Shown in pieces: positions 34,663-43,319 of a stretch of DNA of 64,000 nucleotides. The stretch comes from an uncultured Gammaproteobacteria bacterium (lineage in GTDB: Bacteria; Pseudomonadota; Gammaproteobacteria; Steroidobacterales; UBA11654). The position numbers were made by a program, and so were the translations under genes. The notes under the pieces were generated by a model. That model searched no databases and was not told the DNA's origin. It saw only the letters and a program-made list of their open reading frames with translations. Numbering within the stretch: the first letter of the stretch is position 1; each line of letters opens with the position of its first letter. The DNA lies in the NCBI GenBank assembly GCA_902595845.1, contig CACJRN010000004.1:1-64000 (forward strand), read 5' to 3'.

Positions 34663-35868
34663 ATGACTGACGCGTATATTTTTGACCATGTAAGAAGCCC
34701 AAGAGGAAGAGGAAAGTCCGATGGTTCTTTGCATGAAGTAACCCCAGTAGAATTACTTTCCCAAGTTTTGGGATCTTTAAGAGATAGAAATGAGCTTGAT
34801 ACAAGCCGTGTTGACGATGTCATCATGGGAGTTGTCCATAATCAGGGCGAGCAAGCATCTAATCCAGCAAGAGTGGCGGCAATTCATGCTGGGTATGCAG
34901 AAGAGGCCGCAGGAAAACAGTTGAATCGTTTTTGTGCATCTGGGCTTGAAGCGGTAAATTCTGCTGCTGCACAAGTCATGTCAGGTATGTCAGATCTTTG
35001 TATTGGTGGTGGTTTAGAATCCATGTCAAGGGTTCCCATGGATACAGTCGGTGGTGCTTTAGCAGTTGACCCACAGGTTGCCTATGGCAGCTATTTTGTT
35101 CCACAAGGCATCAGCGCTGATCTCATAGCTTCAAAGTATGGTTTTACTAGGGAGGATGTTGACTCGTATGCAGTGGAGAGTCAACGGAGGGCATCACATG
35201 CCAGAGACGAGGGTTATTTCAAAAACTCCATTGTTCCAATCAAAGACAGTCTAGGAGAAACCTTACTGGATCATGATGAATGCATTAGAACTGGAACGAC
35301 AGTTGACGATTTGGCAAAACTGAATCCATCTTTTCAGCAAATTGGTGATTTTGGATTCAATGCTGTTGCGATTCAGAGATATCCTGAAGTTGCAAAAATA
35401 GACCACGTTCATCATGCAGGAAATTCAAGCCAAATAGTCGATGGAGCGAGCGCTGTATTGGTAGGCACTAAAGAAGTCGGCGAGGAGCTGGGACTTACTC
35501 CAAGAGCAAAAATAGTTGGGTTTGCATCCACAGGATCTGAGCCAACCATCATGTTGACTGGACCAGCACCCTCGGCGAAGAAAGTGTTAAAAAGATGCGG
35601 CATGAACACAGATGACATTGATTTATTTGAGCTCAATGAAGCCTTTGCCGTTGTTGTGCTTCACTATATGAAAGAAATGGGTATCGAACACGATGAGATC
35701 AATGTCAATGGTGGAGCAATTGCCATGGGGCATCCACTTGGTGCAACGGGTGGTATGGTATTGGGAACGCTGATTGATGAAATTGAGAGAAGAGATCTCA
35801 GCACGGGACTGGTGAACTTATGTATTGGTGGTGGCATGGGCACCTCAACAATCATTGAACGCGTTTAA
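34663..35868 (+). CDS. fadA: Acetyl-CoA C-acyltransferase (thiolase)
   Basis: The 401 residues have all thiolase catalytic sites: acyl-accepting Cys in NRFCASGLEA, NEAFA, His in MGHPLGATGG and the second Cys in LCIGGGMGTS. It performs the last step of beta-oxidation, cleaving 3-oxoacyl-CoA to acetyl-CoA. It is followed 21 bases later by the multifunctional hydratase/dehydrogenase gene, the standard beta-oxidation pair. Gene order is thiolase first, as in fadAB/fadIJ-like operons of some marine bacteria. The symbol is by function. Assignment to FadA versus FadI subclass is not certain. Confidence 0.9.
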   Translation: MTDAYIFDHVRSPRGRGKSDGSLHEVTPVELLSQVLGSLRDRNELDTSRVDDVIMGVVHNQGEQASNPARVAAIHAGYAEEAAGKQLNRFCASGLEAVNSAAAQVMSGMSDLCIGGGLESMSRVPMDTVGGALAVDPQVAYGSYFVPQGISADLIASKYGFTREDVDSYAVESQRRASHARDEGYFKNSIVPIKDSLGETLLDHDECIRTGTTVDDLAKLNPSFQQIGDFGFNAVAIQRYPEVAKIDHVHHAGNSSQIVDGASAVLVGTKEVGEELGLTPRAKIVGFASTGSEPTIMLTGPAPSAKKVLKRCGMNTDDIDLFELNEAFAVVVLHYMKEMGIEHDEINVNGGAIAMGHPLGATGGMVLGTLIDEIERRDLSTGLVNLCIGGGMGTSTIIERV

Positions 35869-35889
35869 TCTAATTGAGAAGGAATAAGA

Positions 35890-38031
35890 ATGAGCAAGAA
35901 TATTAAAATGAACATTGATCAAAATGGCATAGCTGTCATTGAGATTGATGTTCAAGATCGACCAATGAATGTCATCACGGTTGATTTTGCAGATGACTTT
36001 AAAAATTGTGTTGAACAAGTCCTTGGCGATGAAAAAATCATTGGTGCAGTTGTCACTTCAGCAAAGAATGATTTCATGGCTGGCGCTGACCTTAAGACCA
36101 TGTTGCCAAGCTTAATTGGACTCGGTGATGCCTCTGCCATGGCAGAGAGAGTGATTGAGAGTCATAAGGTGAACCGCGCTATGGAAACTGGAGGCAAGCC
36201 ATTTGTTGCTGCAATCAATGGCACGGCTTTAGGCGGAGGGCTTGAAATCACACTTTCATGTCATCACAGAATTGCAGCTGACAGAAAAGACGCTGTGCTC
36301 GGTTTACCAGAGGTCATGGTTGGTTTATTGCCTGGCGGTGGAGGAACCCAAAGACTTCCGCGGATTATTGGAATACAGCCTGCTTTAGAGCTTATGACAC
36401 AAGGTAAGCATCTCAAGCCACAACAGGCGATGGCAATGGGTATAGTTAATGAACTGGCAGCTCCGGATGAATTATTAAGCAAAGCGAAGCAGTGGATATT
36501 GGATGGCGGAAAAGCCGTTCAGCCTTGGGATAAAAAAGGATTCAAAGTTCCAGGTGGATTTGATCCAAATACCAAAGGAACCATTCAGATGTTCTCAGTG
36601 GTAAACGCCATGGTTGCAAAAAATACAAACCATAATTACCCAGCTCCAATTTCTATTGTTTCTTCAGTATATGAAGGTTGCTTGCTTCCAATAGACAAAG
36701 GGCTCGAGATTGAGGCCAAGTATTTTGTCGGTCTTCTCATGGACCCGGTTTCCGGGAATATGATCAGGAGTCTTTTCAATAATAAACAATCTGCAGATAA
36801 ACTCAGAGCGCGCCCTGACGGGGTGGAAAAACATACCGTTAAAACTCTGGGTATGCTTGGGGCAGGAATGATGGGAGCAGGTATTGCTTTGGTCAGCGCA
36901 AGAGCTGGGATGAAAGTCTATCTTCTTGACTCATCACTTGAGAGTGCTGAGAAGGGCAAGGCTTATTCAGAGAAATATTTCCAAAAGAGTGTTGCCAGAA
37001 AGAAAATGACTGAGGAGAAGAAAGCTGAAATTCTGGAGAATATCATTCCGACAATTGACTATAGCGATCTAAAGGATTGTGACTTAATCATAGAAGCAGT
37101 TTTTGAAAACAGAGAAATCAAGGCTGATGTGACACAAAAAACTGAAGCAGTCATCGGAGAAGACATTGTTTTTGCTTCAAATACTTCAACGCTTCCGATA
37201 TCAGGGCTCGCCGAGTCATCTGGAAGGCCTCATAACTTTATCGGTATGCACTTCTTTTCTCCTGTCGAAAGAATGCCATTGGTCGAAATGATCATGGGTG
37301 AACAATCTTCTGATGAAGCTTTGGCAAAGTCTTTGGATTACATTGCTCAAATTAAGAAAACACCGATAGTGGTGAATGATAGTCGTGGTTTCTATACGTC
37401 TAGAGTATTCAGCACCTCTTGTAATGAAGCCAATGAGATGATCAAAGAAGGGGTTAATCCTGCATTGATTGAGAATGCTGCAAGACATGCTGGTTATCCA
37501 GTTGGGCCAATCGCTGTTCAGGATGAGACAACCATTGATCTCTCAATTAAGATTCATAAACAATCGATTGAAGATTTAGGTGATGAATATAAACCAATGT
37601 CTTCAATTGATGTGATGCAAAAGATGTATGATCTTGGCAGATTGGGTAAGAGATTTGGGGGCGGTTTCTATGAATATCCAGAGGGAGGCAAGAAATTCTT
37701 ATGGCCAGGCTTAGCAGATATCTATCCGGTCAAGGAAGAGCAGCCTGATATTCAGGAAATCAAAGATCGGCTGATGACCGTTCAGTCACTTGATGCATAT
37801 CGTTGCCTTGATGAGAATGTCCTAACCACACCAGATGATGGTGATTTGGGTTCCATCTTTGCATGGGGATTTCCGCCATGGACTGGTGGAGTATTTTCAT
37901 ATATTGATATGGTTGGTATTGAAAAGTTTGTCGCTAGATGTGATGACTACTGTGAACGTTTCGGTGAACGATTTGAAGTTCCTGATAGTTTAAGAGAAAT
38001 GGCAGACAAAAAAGAAAAATTCTATCCATAG
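35890..38031 (+). CDS. fadJ: Fatty acid oxidation multifunctional enzyme: enoyl-CoA hydratase / 3-hydroxyacyl-CoA dehydrogenase
   Basis: The 713 residues comprise an N-terminal crotonase domain with both catalytic Glu residues (GGGLEIT and LPEVMVG), then a dehydrogenase domain (NAD motif LGAGMMGAGIA, catalytic His in GMHFFSPVERMP) and a C-terminal dimerisation domain. It hydrates enoyl-CoA and oxidises the hydroxyacyl-CoA, working with the adjacent thiolase. Its length and layout match FadB/FadJ (about 715-730 aa). FadJ is used as the nearest label, since the C-terminal region cannot be assigned by eye. Confidence 0.9.
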   Translation: MSKNIKMNIDQNGIAVIEIDVQDRPMNVITVDFADDFKNCVEQVLGDEKIIGAVVTSAKNDFMAGADLKTMLPSLIGLGDASAMAERVIESHKVNRAMETGGKPFVAAINGTALGGGLEITLSCHHRIAADRKDAVLGLPEVMVGLLPGGGGTQRLPRIIGIQPALELMTQGKHLKPQQAMAMGIVNELAAPDELLSKAKQWILDGGKAVQPWDKKGFKVPGGFDPNTKGTIQMFSVVNAMVAKNTNHNYPAPISIVSSVYEGCLLPIDKGLEIEAKYFVGLLMDPVSGNMIRSLFNNKQSADKLRARPDGVEKHTVKTLGMLGAGMMGAGIALVSARAGMKVYLLDSSLESAEKGKAYSEKYFQKSVARKKMTEEKKAEILENIIPTIDYSDLKDCDLIIEAVFENREIKADVTQKTEAVIGEDIVFASNTSTLPISGLAESSGRPHNFIGMHFFSPVERMPLVEMIMGEQSSDEALAKSLDYIAQIKKTPIVVNDSRGFYTSRVFSTSCNEANEMIKEGVNPALIENAARHAGYPVGPIAVQDETTIDLSIKIHKQSIEDLGDEYKPMSSIDVMQKMYDLGRLGKRFGGGFYEYPEGGKKFLWPGLADIYPVKEEQPDIQEIKDRLMTVQSLDAYRCLDENVLTTPDDGDLGSIFAWGFPPWTGGVFSYIDMVGIEKFVARCDDYCERFGERFEVPDSLREMADKKEKFYP

Positions 38032-38057
38032 AGGATTTTTTAATAAGGTTTATCGCC

Positions 38058-38081
38058 ATGGTGACCACTGAGCAACACTGA
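38058..38081 (+). CDS. Seven-codon leader minigene coupled to FAD oxidase gene
   Basis: ATG-GTG-ACC-ACT-GAG-CAA-CAC-TGA encodes MVTTEQH. It has its own AAGG ribosome site 9 bases upstream, and its TGA overlaps the ATG of the oxidase gene (TGATG). The oxidase ATG has no ribosome site of its own, so reinitiation after the minigene is a plausible way to translate it. Confidence 0.4.
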   Translation: MVTTEQH

Positions 38082-39679
38082 TGAATTCAGAAGAAGTAAT
38101 TAGTCAATTATGCGATGTCATTGGCACTGATTCCGTTATTACAGACAATAAGGAAAGAGAATATTTCTCTATGGATGTTTTTGACATTGATGAGGTTGCA
38201 GATCTTGTCATTCAACCCAGTTCTAAAGATCAAATATCAGACGCGTTAAAAATATTATCAAAATCTGATTATGAGATTATCCCAAGGGGTGGCGGTATGT
38301 CATATACAGGAGGTTATACGCCTTCAACCAAAAGATCTGCAATTATTGATACATCCTTGTTGAACCAAATCATTGAAATCAATCCTGATGATATGTACAT
38401 CACTGTAGAGGCTGGATGTACCTGGAAAAAAATCTATGAAGCACTCAAACCCATGGGTTTGCGACTGCCTTTTTTTGGAACGAATTCGGGTTCTATGGCA
38501 ACTGTTGGGGGCGGGTTATCCAATGGAGCACTTTTTTTTGGCACAGGCAAATATGGATCTGCTGCTGATAATGTGTTGGGTATGGAGATTATCATTGCTG
38601 ATGGCACTTTGATTAAAACTGGCCAGAATGCATTTGCAGATGCAAAACCTCATCATAGAACATATGGACCAGATACGACCGGTTTGTTTTGTCATGATGC
38701 AGGTTCATTGGGAATAAAGGTACAGGCAACATTTCCATTGATTTACTGGCCTAAATGCTTGGGTTATTTGTCATTTGCATACAAATCGCTCGATGACGCA
38801 GTTGCTGCATTGTCATCTATATCTAAATCAGGATTAACCGAAGAATGTTATGTATTGGATCCAAGTTCTGCAGGAAATCTAACCGATGTTTCCAATGTTG
38901 ATGGCGCAAAATCAGTCATTAAAGTTTTAAAAGAGCAGTCATCCTTGATCGAAGGGTTTAAGGAGGCATTTAAAATGGCTTTTACAGGAAGAGATGTAAT
39001 CCCAGAAGATGCATATTCTTTACACATGGTCATCTCCAATCATTCCCAAGATGCTCTTCGCTATGATTTAAAAGAAGCGACACTGATCGCTCGAAAAGAT
39101 AACGGAGAATCAATTCCCAACACTGTACCAAAAGCGACAAGAGCAGATCCTTTTCCTCCCATGAATGGAATTTTGGGACATGCTGGTGAGCGGTGGGCTG
39201 CATTGAATGCCAAAGTCCCTCATTCAGATGCATTGAAAGTAAATCAAGAGATTATAAGACTCATGGACCGATATAAAGACAGGATGGAGGCATGTGGAGT
39301 TTGGTATACACTACTAAATATTGGGATCCAGCAGCATTCCTATTCAATTGAACCTGTATTGCGATGGCTCGATGAATGGACTGAGCTTCATAAAAGGACT
39401 GCTGAATCTTCTTTTTTATCAGGCTTTGAGGAACCGAAGCCCAATATTGAAGCAAGGGAATTGGTCTATGAAATTCGGGAAGAGATCATCGGGTATTTTG
39501 CCTCAATTGGAGCTGCCTCAAATCAAATAGGGCGTGCTTATGACTACATGGGTTATCTTTACAAGCCGTCTAAAGATTTACTGATGAATATCAAAAGCAA
39601 TGTTGACCCAAAAAATAAAATGAATACTGGTGCACTTGGCATCAGTGAAGATTTCTGGAATGATCATAAAAAAATTTAG
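38081..39679 (+). CDS. FAD-linked oxidase (GlcD/vanillyl-alcohol oxidase superfamily)
   Basis: The 532 residues have an N-terminal FAD-binding (PCMH-type) domain with PRGGGMSYTGGYTP and TNSGSMATVGGGLSNGALFFG, and a C-terminal substrate domain ending NTGALGISEDFW. Such enzymes oxidise 2-hydroxy acids, phenolic alcohols or similar compounds. The substrate is unknown. It is the first gene of a catabolic cluster reading into an M24 protein, a VOC protein and, after a promoter-sized gap, a bicupin and a CoA-transferase. The only ribosome site nearby belongs to the overlapping leader minigene. Confidence 0.87.
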   Translation: MNSEEVISQLCDVIGTDSVITDNKEREYFSMDVFDIDEVADLVIQPSSKDQISDALKILSKSDYEIIPRGGGMSYTGGYTPSTKRSAIIDTSLLNQIIEINPDDMYITVEAGCTWKKIYEALKPMGLRLPFFGTNSGSMATVGGGLSNGALFFGTGKYGSAADNVLGMEIIIADGTLIKTGQNAFADAKPHHRTYGPDTTGLFCHDAGSLGIKVQATFPLIYWPKCLGYLSFAYKSLDDAVAALSSISKSGLTEECYVLDPSSAGNLTDVSNVDGAKSVIKVLKEQSSLIEGFKEAFKMAFTGRDVIPEDAYSLHMVISNHSQDALRYDLKEATLIARKDNGESIPNTVPKATRADPFPPMNGILGHAGERWAALNAKVPHSDALKVNQEIIRLMDRYKDRMEACGVWYTLLNIGIQQHSYSIEPVLRWLDEWTELHKRTAESSFLSGFEEPKPNIEARELVYEIREEIIGYFASIGAASNQIGRAYDYMGYLYKPSKDLLMNIKSNVDPKNKMNTGALGISEDFWNDHKKI

Positions 39680-39687
39680 TAAAAGTC

Positions 39688-40929
39688 ATGTCAAAGAAAC
39701 TCATTAATCAAGAAAGAGCTGAAGAAATACTTGAACGAGAAAATATTGATGGGTTAGTCGTCACTTCCCCAATAAATTTCTACTATGTATCCGGTTATTG
39801 GGCCTTGTACTATACTCCACTGGGATTTGATTCTTGCTACTTTTCCGTGATGCCAAAAGATAACACCAAGTCATCAGGGATTGTCATTCCAGCATTAGAG
39901 GTCAGAAGATTAGAGACGATGGGCAAACCTTGGATTGAGAACATTTTTTTGTATTCAGCAAAAGGAGACGGTGAGTTATTTGATGATGATTTTCCAAAAG
40001 GACAAGATTATAAGGGCTGGCCTGTTGATCCTTCAGCATCATTGAATCCTCTTGAGGAAAAATGGAAGTCAATCATCGATGAATATAGAGACAGTTACTC
40101 AGAAAATTCAATCCAAGCCCTCATTCGTGCAATCAAATCAGCGGATTTGGATGGGAAGAAAGTTCTCATTGATGATCTAAGAATTGAGAAATGGCTATCC
40201 GAAGAGAAAGGTGTTGATATCGATTGTATATTCAGACCTGAGTTATTCAATGAGATCAGGATGGTTAAAACAGAAAATGAAATTGAGATCATGAGAGAGG
40301 CTGCAATCATTAATGAGCAATCAATGCTCGCAGCCATTGATTTTATGAGTGAAGGCGCTACTTGGGAAGAATTAGAAAACTTCTATATGTCTGAAATGGC
40401 TAAGAGAGGAGGAAGAGGCGTTTATATGATGTGCGGTGTGGGTGAGTTACCCAACGGGGTTTGCGAAAAAGGTGAACCGATTATGTTTGATGCGCTGGGT
40501 CAGTACAAAAGATATCACGGGGATTTTGGAAGATGTGCCGTCATTGGCAATCCCAGCCAACTTCACATTGAGCGTCATCAAGCCATTTTAGAGGGATGGG
40601 AAAAAGCCAAAGAATTTCTAAAACCTGGCACTACATATGACCAGATATCAGAAGAAGTTGGCAACCATATCAGATCATTGGGTTTTGATTCTTTCAGGAA
40701 TCCAGTTGTGCATGGTTTAGGACTAGAGCATACCGATGATCCTAAAAATTTTGGTACACAACCCGGTGTTAAGATCAGTCAAACATTAGAAAAAAATATG
40801 GTCATCAATATCGACATGCCTTTTACAGAGATTGGCTGGGGATCGGTGCATATGGAAGATACTATTCTGATAACAGATGATGGTTTTGAGAGACTCTCTT
40901 CGGCTGACTTTGATCTCAGATCTTCATGA
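39688..40929 (+). CDS. M24-family metallopeptidase-like protein (Xaa-Pro dipeptidase fold)
   Basis: The 413 residues have an N-terminal creatinase-like domain and a C-terminal pita-bread domain with all five metal ligands visible: Asp in MFDALG, Asp 11 residues later in GDFGRC, His in VHGLGLEH, Glu in FTEIGWG and Glu in HMEDTIL. The family includes prolidases, creatinase and the DMSP lyase DddP. DddP has a distinct ligand arrangement, so this is not DddP by motif. It is 8 bases after the FAD oxidase gene and overlaps the VOC gene (ATGA), so it probably hydrolyses an intermediate of this pathway rather than peptides. Confidence 0.88.
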   Translation: MSKKLINQERAEEILERENIDGLVVTSPINFYYVSGYWALYYTPLGFDSCYFSVMPKDNTKSSGIVIPALEVRRLETMGKPWIENIFLYSAKGDGELFDDDFPKGQDYKGWPVDPSASLNPLEEKWKSIIDEYRDSYSENSIQALIRAIKSADLDGKKVLIDDLRIEKWLSEEKGVDIDCIFRPELFNEIRMVKTENEIEIMREAAIINEQSMLAAIDFMSEGATWEELENFYMSEMAKRGGRGVYMMCGVGELPNGVCEKGEPIMFDALGQYKRYHGDFGRCAVIGNPSQLHIERHQAILEGWEKAKEFLKPGTTYDQISEEVGNHIRSLGFDSFRNPVVHGLGLEHTDDPKNFGTQPGVKISQTLEKNMVINIDMPFTEIGWGSVHMEDTILITDDGFERLSSADFDLRSS

Positions 40930-41939
40930 GCTCAATCATTGCACCAAATGGCAGCCCACTTAATACAGCCATCATTGGTGTTGATGACTTGGAGCAATCA
41001 ATAAAGTTTTATCGAGATTTAATTGGATTAACGGTAAGCGATAAATTTGATTGGAGCGGCAAAGATTTTGAAAACATTTGGCACTTGCCTTCAGGATCAT
41101 ATGCATTTGGATCTTTTTGCGAACTAAAAGGCTGCAATGTAGGTAGAGTTTTGCTGCTTGATTTCAAAGCAAAAAATAAGGAGTTGATTAGACCAAAAAA
41201 TATCTCTCGTGCATATGGACTCTTCAACCTAAATTTTTATACAGATGATATCGAATCAGATACAAAAAAATTTGAAGACAAGGGTTATCAAATTTGGTCC
41301 AAACCAACTTATTATGAAATGTCAGAAGGGCAAGGTTCACCAACTGAGGTAATATTTGATGGGCCTGATAATGTTGCTATCAACCTAGTTGAATTGACAG
41401 ACGATGATCCTACATCAAAAGTGGGGCAAATGAAGATCTATACACAGCAACATGGACGTACGCCAACTGGATTAACGCCTGTTGTTACATCTGCACACAC
41501 GACAAGGAATATTGATCTTGCGGTTGAGTTTCATAGAAAGGTTTTGCAAAACGATCTATTGATTGATGAAATTTTATCAAGTGAAGAACAGAATGATTTT
41601 CTTCAGCTACCAAATGATGCCAAAACAGCAGTCAAATTCATGCAGGGCAATCATATGTTTGGAAAAATTGCTTTATCACAACCCATGAATTATGAGTGTC
41701 ATGATATGGTCCCTGATGGCATTGCACCCAATATTGGTTATATAGCCCAAGCATTTGAGGTTAAAGATCTCAGGATTTCAGAAAATGCAATCACAGAGCT
41801 AAACTGTGAAATATATAAACAAAGACAATTAGTTGATTTTCCAGGATTAGGACATGTTGAAATTATAATAGTCAGAAGTCCAGGATCAGGTGCTTTACAA
41901 CTCATTTTTCAGCAAATAAATCCAGAAAAATCAGATTGA
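40926..41939 (+). CDS. Two-domain VOC (glyoxalase/dioxygenase-fold) protein
   Basis: The 337 residues comprise two vicinal-oxygen-chelate modules (about 1-160 and 175-335). The first opens TAIIGVDDLEQSIKFYRDLIG and the second VVTSAHTTRNIDLAVEFHRKVL, with Glu/His residues at typical metal positions at the end of each module. Possible roles are an extradiol-type dioxygenase, isomerase or lyase. The substrate is unknown. It overlaps the M24 gene by 4 bases and ends the first half of the catabolic cluster. Confidence 0.85.
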   Translation: MSSIIAPNGSPLNTAIIGVDDLEQSIKFYRDLIGLTVSDKFDWSGKDFENIWHLPSGSYAFGSFCELKGCNVGRVLLLDFKAKNKELIRPKNISRAYGLFNLNFYTDDIESDTKKFEDKGYQIWSKPTYYEMSEGQGSPTEVIFDGPDNVAINLVELTDDDPTSKVGQMKIYTQQHGRTPTGLTPVVTSAHTTRNIDLAVEFHRKVLQNDLLIDEILSSEEQNDFLQLPNDAKTAVKFMQGNHMFGKIALSQPMNYECHDMVPDGIAPNIGYIAQAFEVKDLRISENAITELNCEIYKQRQLVDFPGLGHVEIIIVRSPGSGALQLIFQQINPEKSD

Positions 41940-41963
41940 ATTCCATAATGGTTCTATAGGAAA

Positions 41964-41992
41964 TTGACAGCATCCTGTCGATTGTTTAACCT
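41964..41992 (+). promoter_or_regulatory. Candidate promoter with embedded inverted repeat
   Basis: A consensus TTGACA (41964-41969) is followed 17 bases later by a weak -10 (TAACCT, 41987-41992). GACAG and CTGTC (41966-41970 and 41975-41979) form a short inverted repeat overlapping the -35, a possible operator. It precedes the small protein-bicupin-CoA-transferase genes. Confidence 0.4.
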
Positions 41993-42034
41993 ATGTTCTC
42001 TCTAAAATATTGATTACAACTAAGGGGAATAAAT

Positions 42035-42376
42035 ATGGCTAATCAAATGGGCGATGCATCTGAAGGAAGACCTTCAGGAAAGGGTAAGCCTCTCAATTCC
42101 ATAGAGCATAAAACATCCAAACCTGCTAAGGCATGGATAAAAAAGGAATTGGCTCAACAGCAAAAAAGATTCAAACAAATTTTGCAAGATATGGAAGATC
42201 TGACACCAAAGAGAAATAAGTGGTACGCAGAGTTTTTAGAAACAATATCAACTCGAGGAACCAACATTGATGGTGATACAAGAGCAGTCGTGGCAAAAGA
42301 AAATCTTCCTAAGCCACCAAGAAGAAAACACAGAGTCACTTATGAGGCAAAAGATCTCAAAGGCTTTGATCATTAA
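42035..42376 (+). CDS. Small basic protein of unknown function in catabolic cluster
   Basis: The 113 residues are soluble, rich in Lys, Arg and Gln, with a predicted central helix (WIKKELAQQQKRFKQILQDM) and a disordered Gly/Ser/Lys start. There is no signal peptide and I recognise no domain. A strong ribosome site (AAGGGG) precedes the ATG and another precedes the bicupin gene 20 bases downstream, so they are surely cotranscribed. It could be a small subunit or assembly factor for a partner enzyme. Confidence 0.72.
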   Translation: MANQMGDASEGRPSGKGKPLNSIEHKTSKPAKAWIKKELAQQQKRFKQILQDMEDLTPKRNKWYAEFLETISTRGTNIDGDTRAVVAKENLPKPPRRKHRVTYEAKDLKGFDH

Positions 42377-42396
42377 TTTTTTAAAAGGGGAAAAAA

Positions 42397-43299
42397 ATGC
42401 CTAGACCACATATTGAACCTTATGACGAGAGGCCAACACCATTCAAAAGAATGACACTGCCTGGCTTTGGCAAAGGGATGCATTACAAAATGCTAAGTAT
42501 GGATACAGATACTGGTGCTTGTTCATTGCTTGTTAAATTTGAGAGCGGTTACAAATTACCTCCAGGTATGAGTTACTCTGAGTTGGAGATGTTCGTCGTC
42601 TCAGGTTCAGTGACCTATGGAGATACAACATATGGAGAGGGATATTACTTCCTGATTCCACCAGGTGTTTCGATGCCGCAAATGACGGTAAAACGTGGTG
42701 CAAAAGTAATCATGTTCTATAACTACGGCGAGCCAAGCTTTATTCCATCTGATGAGGACCATCCACTAGCCGAAAGGCATCGATTGTCAATCATCAATTC
42801 AATGGAAGATTTAGCTTGGGTTCAAGGAAACAGAATTGTTCCATCGGTTGCCTCAGGATGTATGCTGAAACTGCTGAAATATGATATTCACACAGAAGCA
42901 CATACTTTCTTGTACTGTATGACTCCTGGTTTTTCTCAAGACAATATCTCTTATCATGATTGCTGTGAGGAGTCTTATCATATTTGGGGAACTTCATGGA
43001 TGATGCAGTTTGGAGACTTACCAACTGGCGGATATTTTTGGAGACCTCCTTATATCAACCATGGGGCTTTTGCCAGTAAGAATGGGATTATTGCGATTGG
43101 AAGAACAGATGCACACTTGCATAACTACTTCCATCATAATCCATGGACAACTCCTAAAGAGAATGCTGACAGAGCAGCTGCCAGATTAAGGCGTATGAGA
43201 CCGTCGTTATACAAGTGGGTGAGATCACCAGATGGTCACAACCACTTCACTGATTTTGAGTATCCGCATTACCACGATCACGACCACGATCACGGCTAA
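42397..43299 (+). CDS. Bicupin protein with His-rich C-terminal tail
   Basis: The 300 residues have two cupin barrels. The first is around ELEMFVVSGSVTYGDTTYGEGYYFLIPPG, and the second is around ESYHIWGTSWMMQFGD and YFWRPPYINHG. The C-terminus is a run of alternating His and Asp (residues about 291-299), which could bind Ni, Zn or Fe. Bicupins include dioxygenases, isomerases and ureidoglycine aminohydrolase. The reaction here is unknown. It is in an operon with the small basic protein upstream and the CoA-transferase 20 bases downstream. Confidence 0.82.
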   Translation: MPRPHIEPYDERPTPFKRMTLPGFGKGMHYKMLSMDTDTGACSLLVKFESGYKLPPGMSYSELEMFVVSGSVTYGDTTYGEGYYFLIPPGVSMPQMTVKRGAKVIMFYNYGEPSFIPSDEDHPLAERHRLSIINSMEDLAWVQGNRIVPSVASGCMLKLLKYDIHTEAHTFLYCMTPGFSQDNISYHDCCEESYHIWGTSWMMQFGDLPTGGYFWRPPYINHGAFASKNGIIAIGRTDAHLHNYFHHNPWTTPKENADRAAARLRRMRPSLYKWVRSPDGHNHFTDFEYPHYHDHDHDHG

Positions 43300-43319
43300 G
43301 AGTCGGTACATCAAATAAA

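Noticed and set aside
39688..40929. DMSP lyase DddP
   Set aside because: It shares the M24 fold, but its metal ligands follow the ordinary dipeptidase spacing (two Asp 11 residues apart) and not the DddP pattern as I know it.
42397..43299. Cupin-type DMSP lyase (DddQ/L/W/K)
   Set aside because: Those are single cupin domains of smaller size. This protein has two cupins and a different surrounding sequence.
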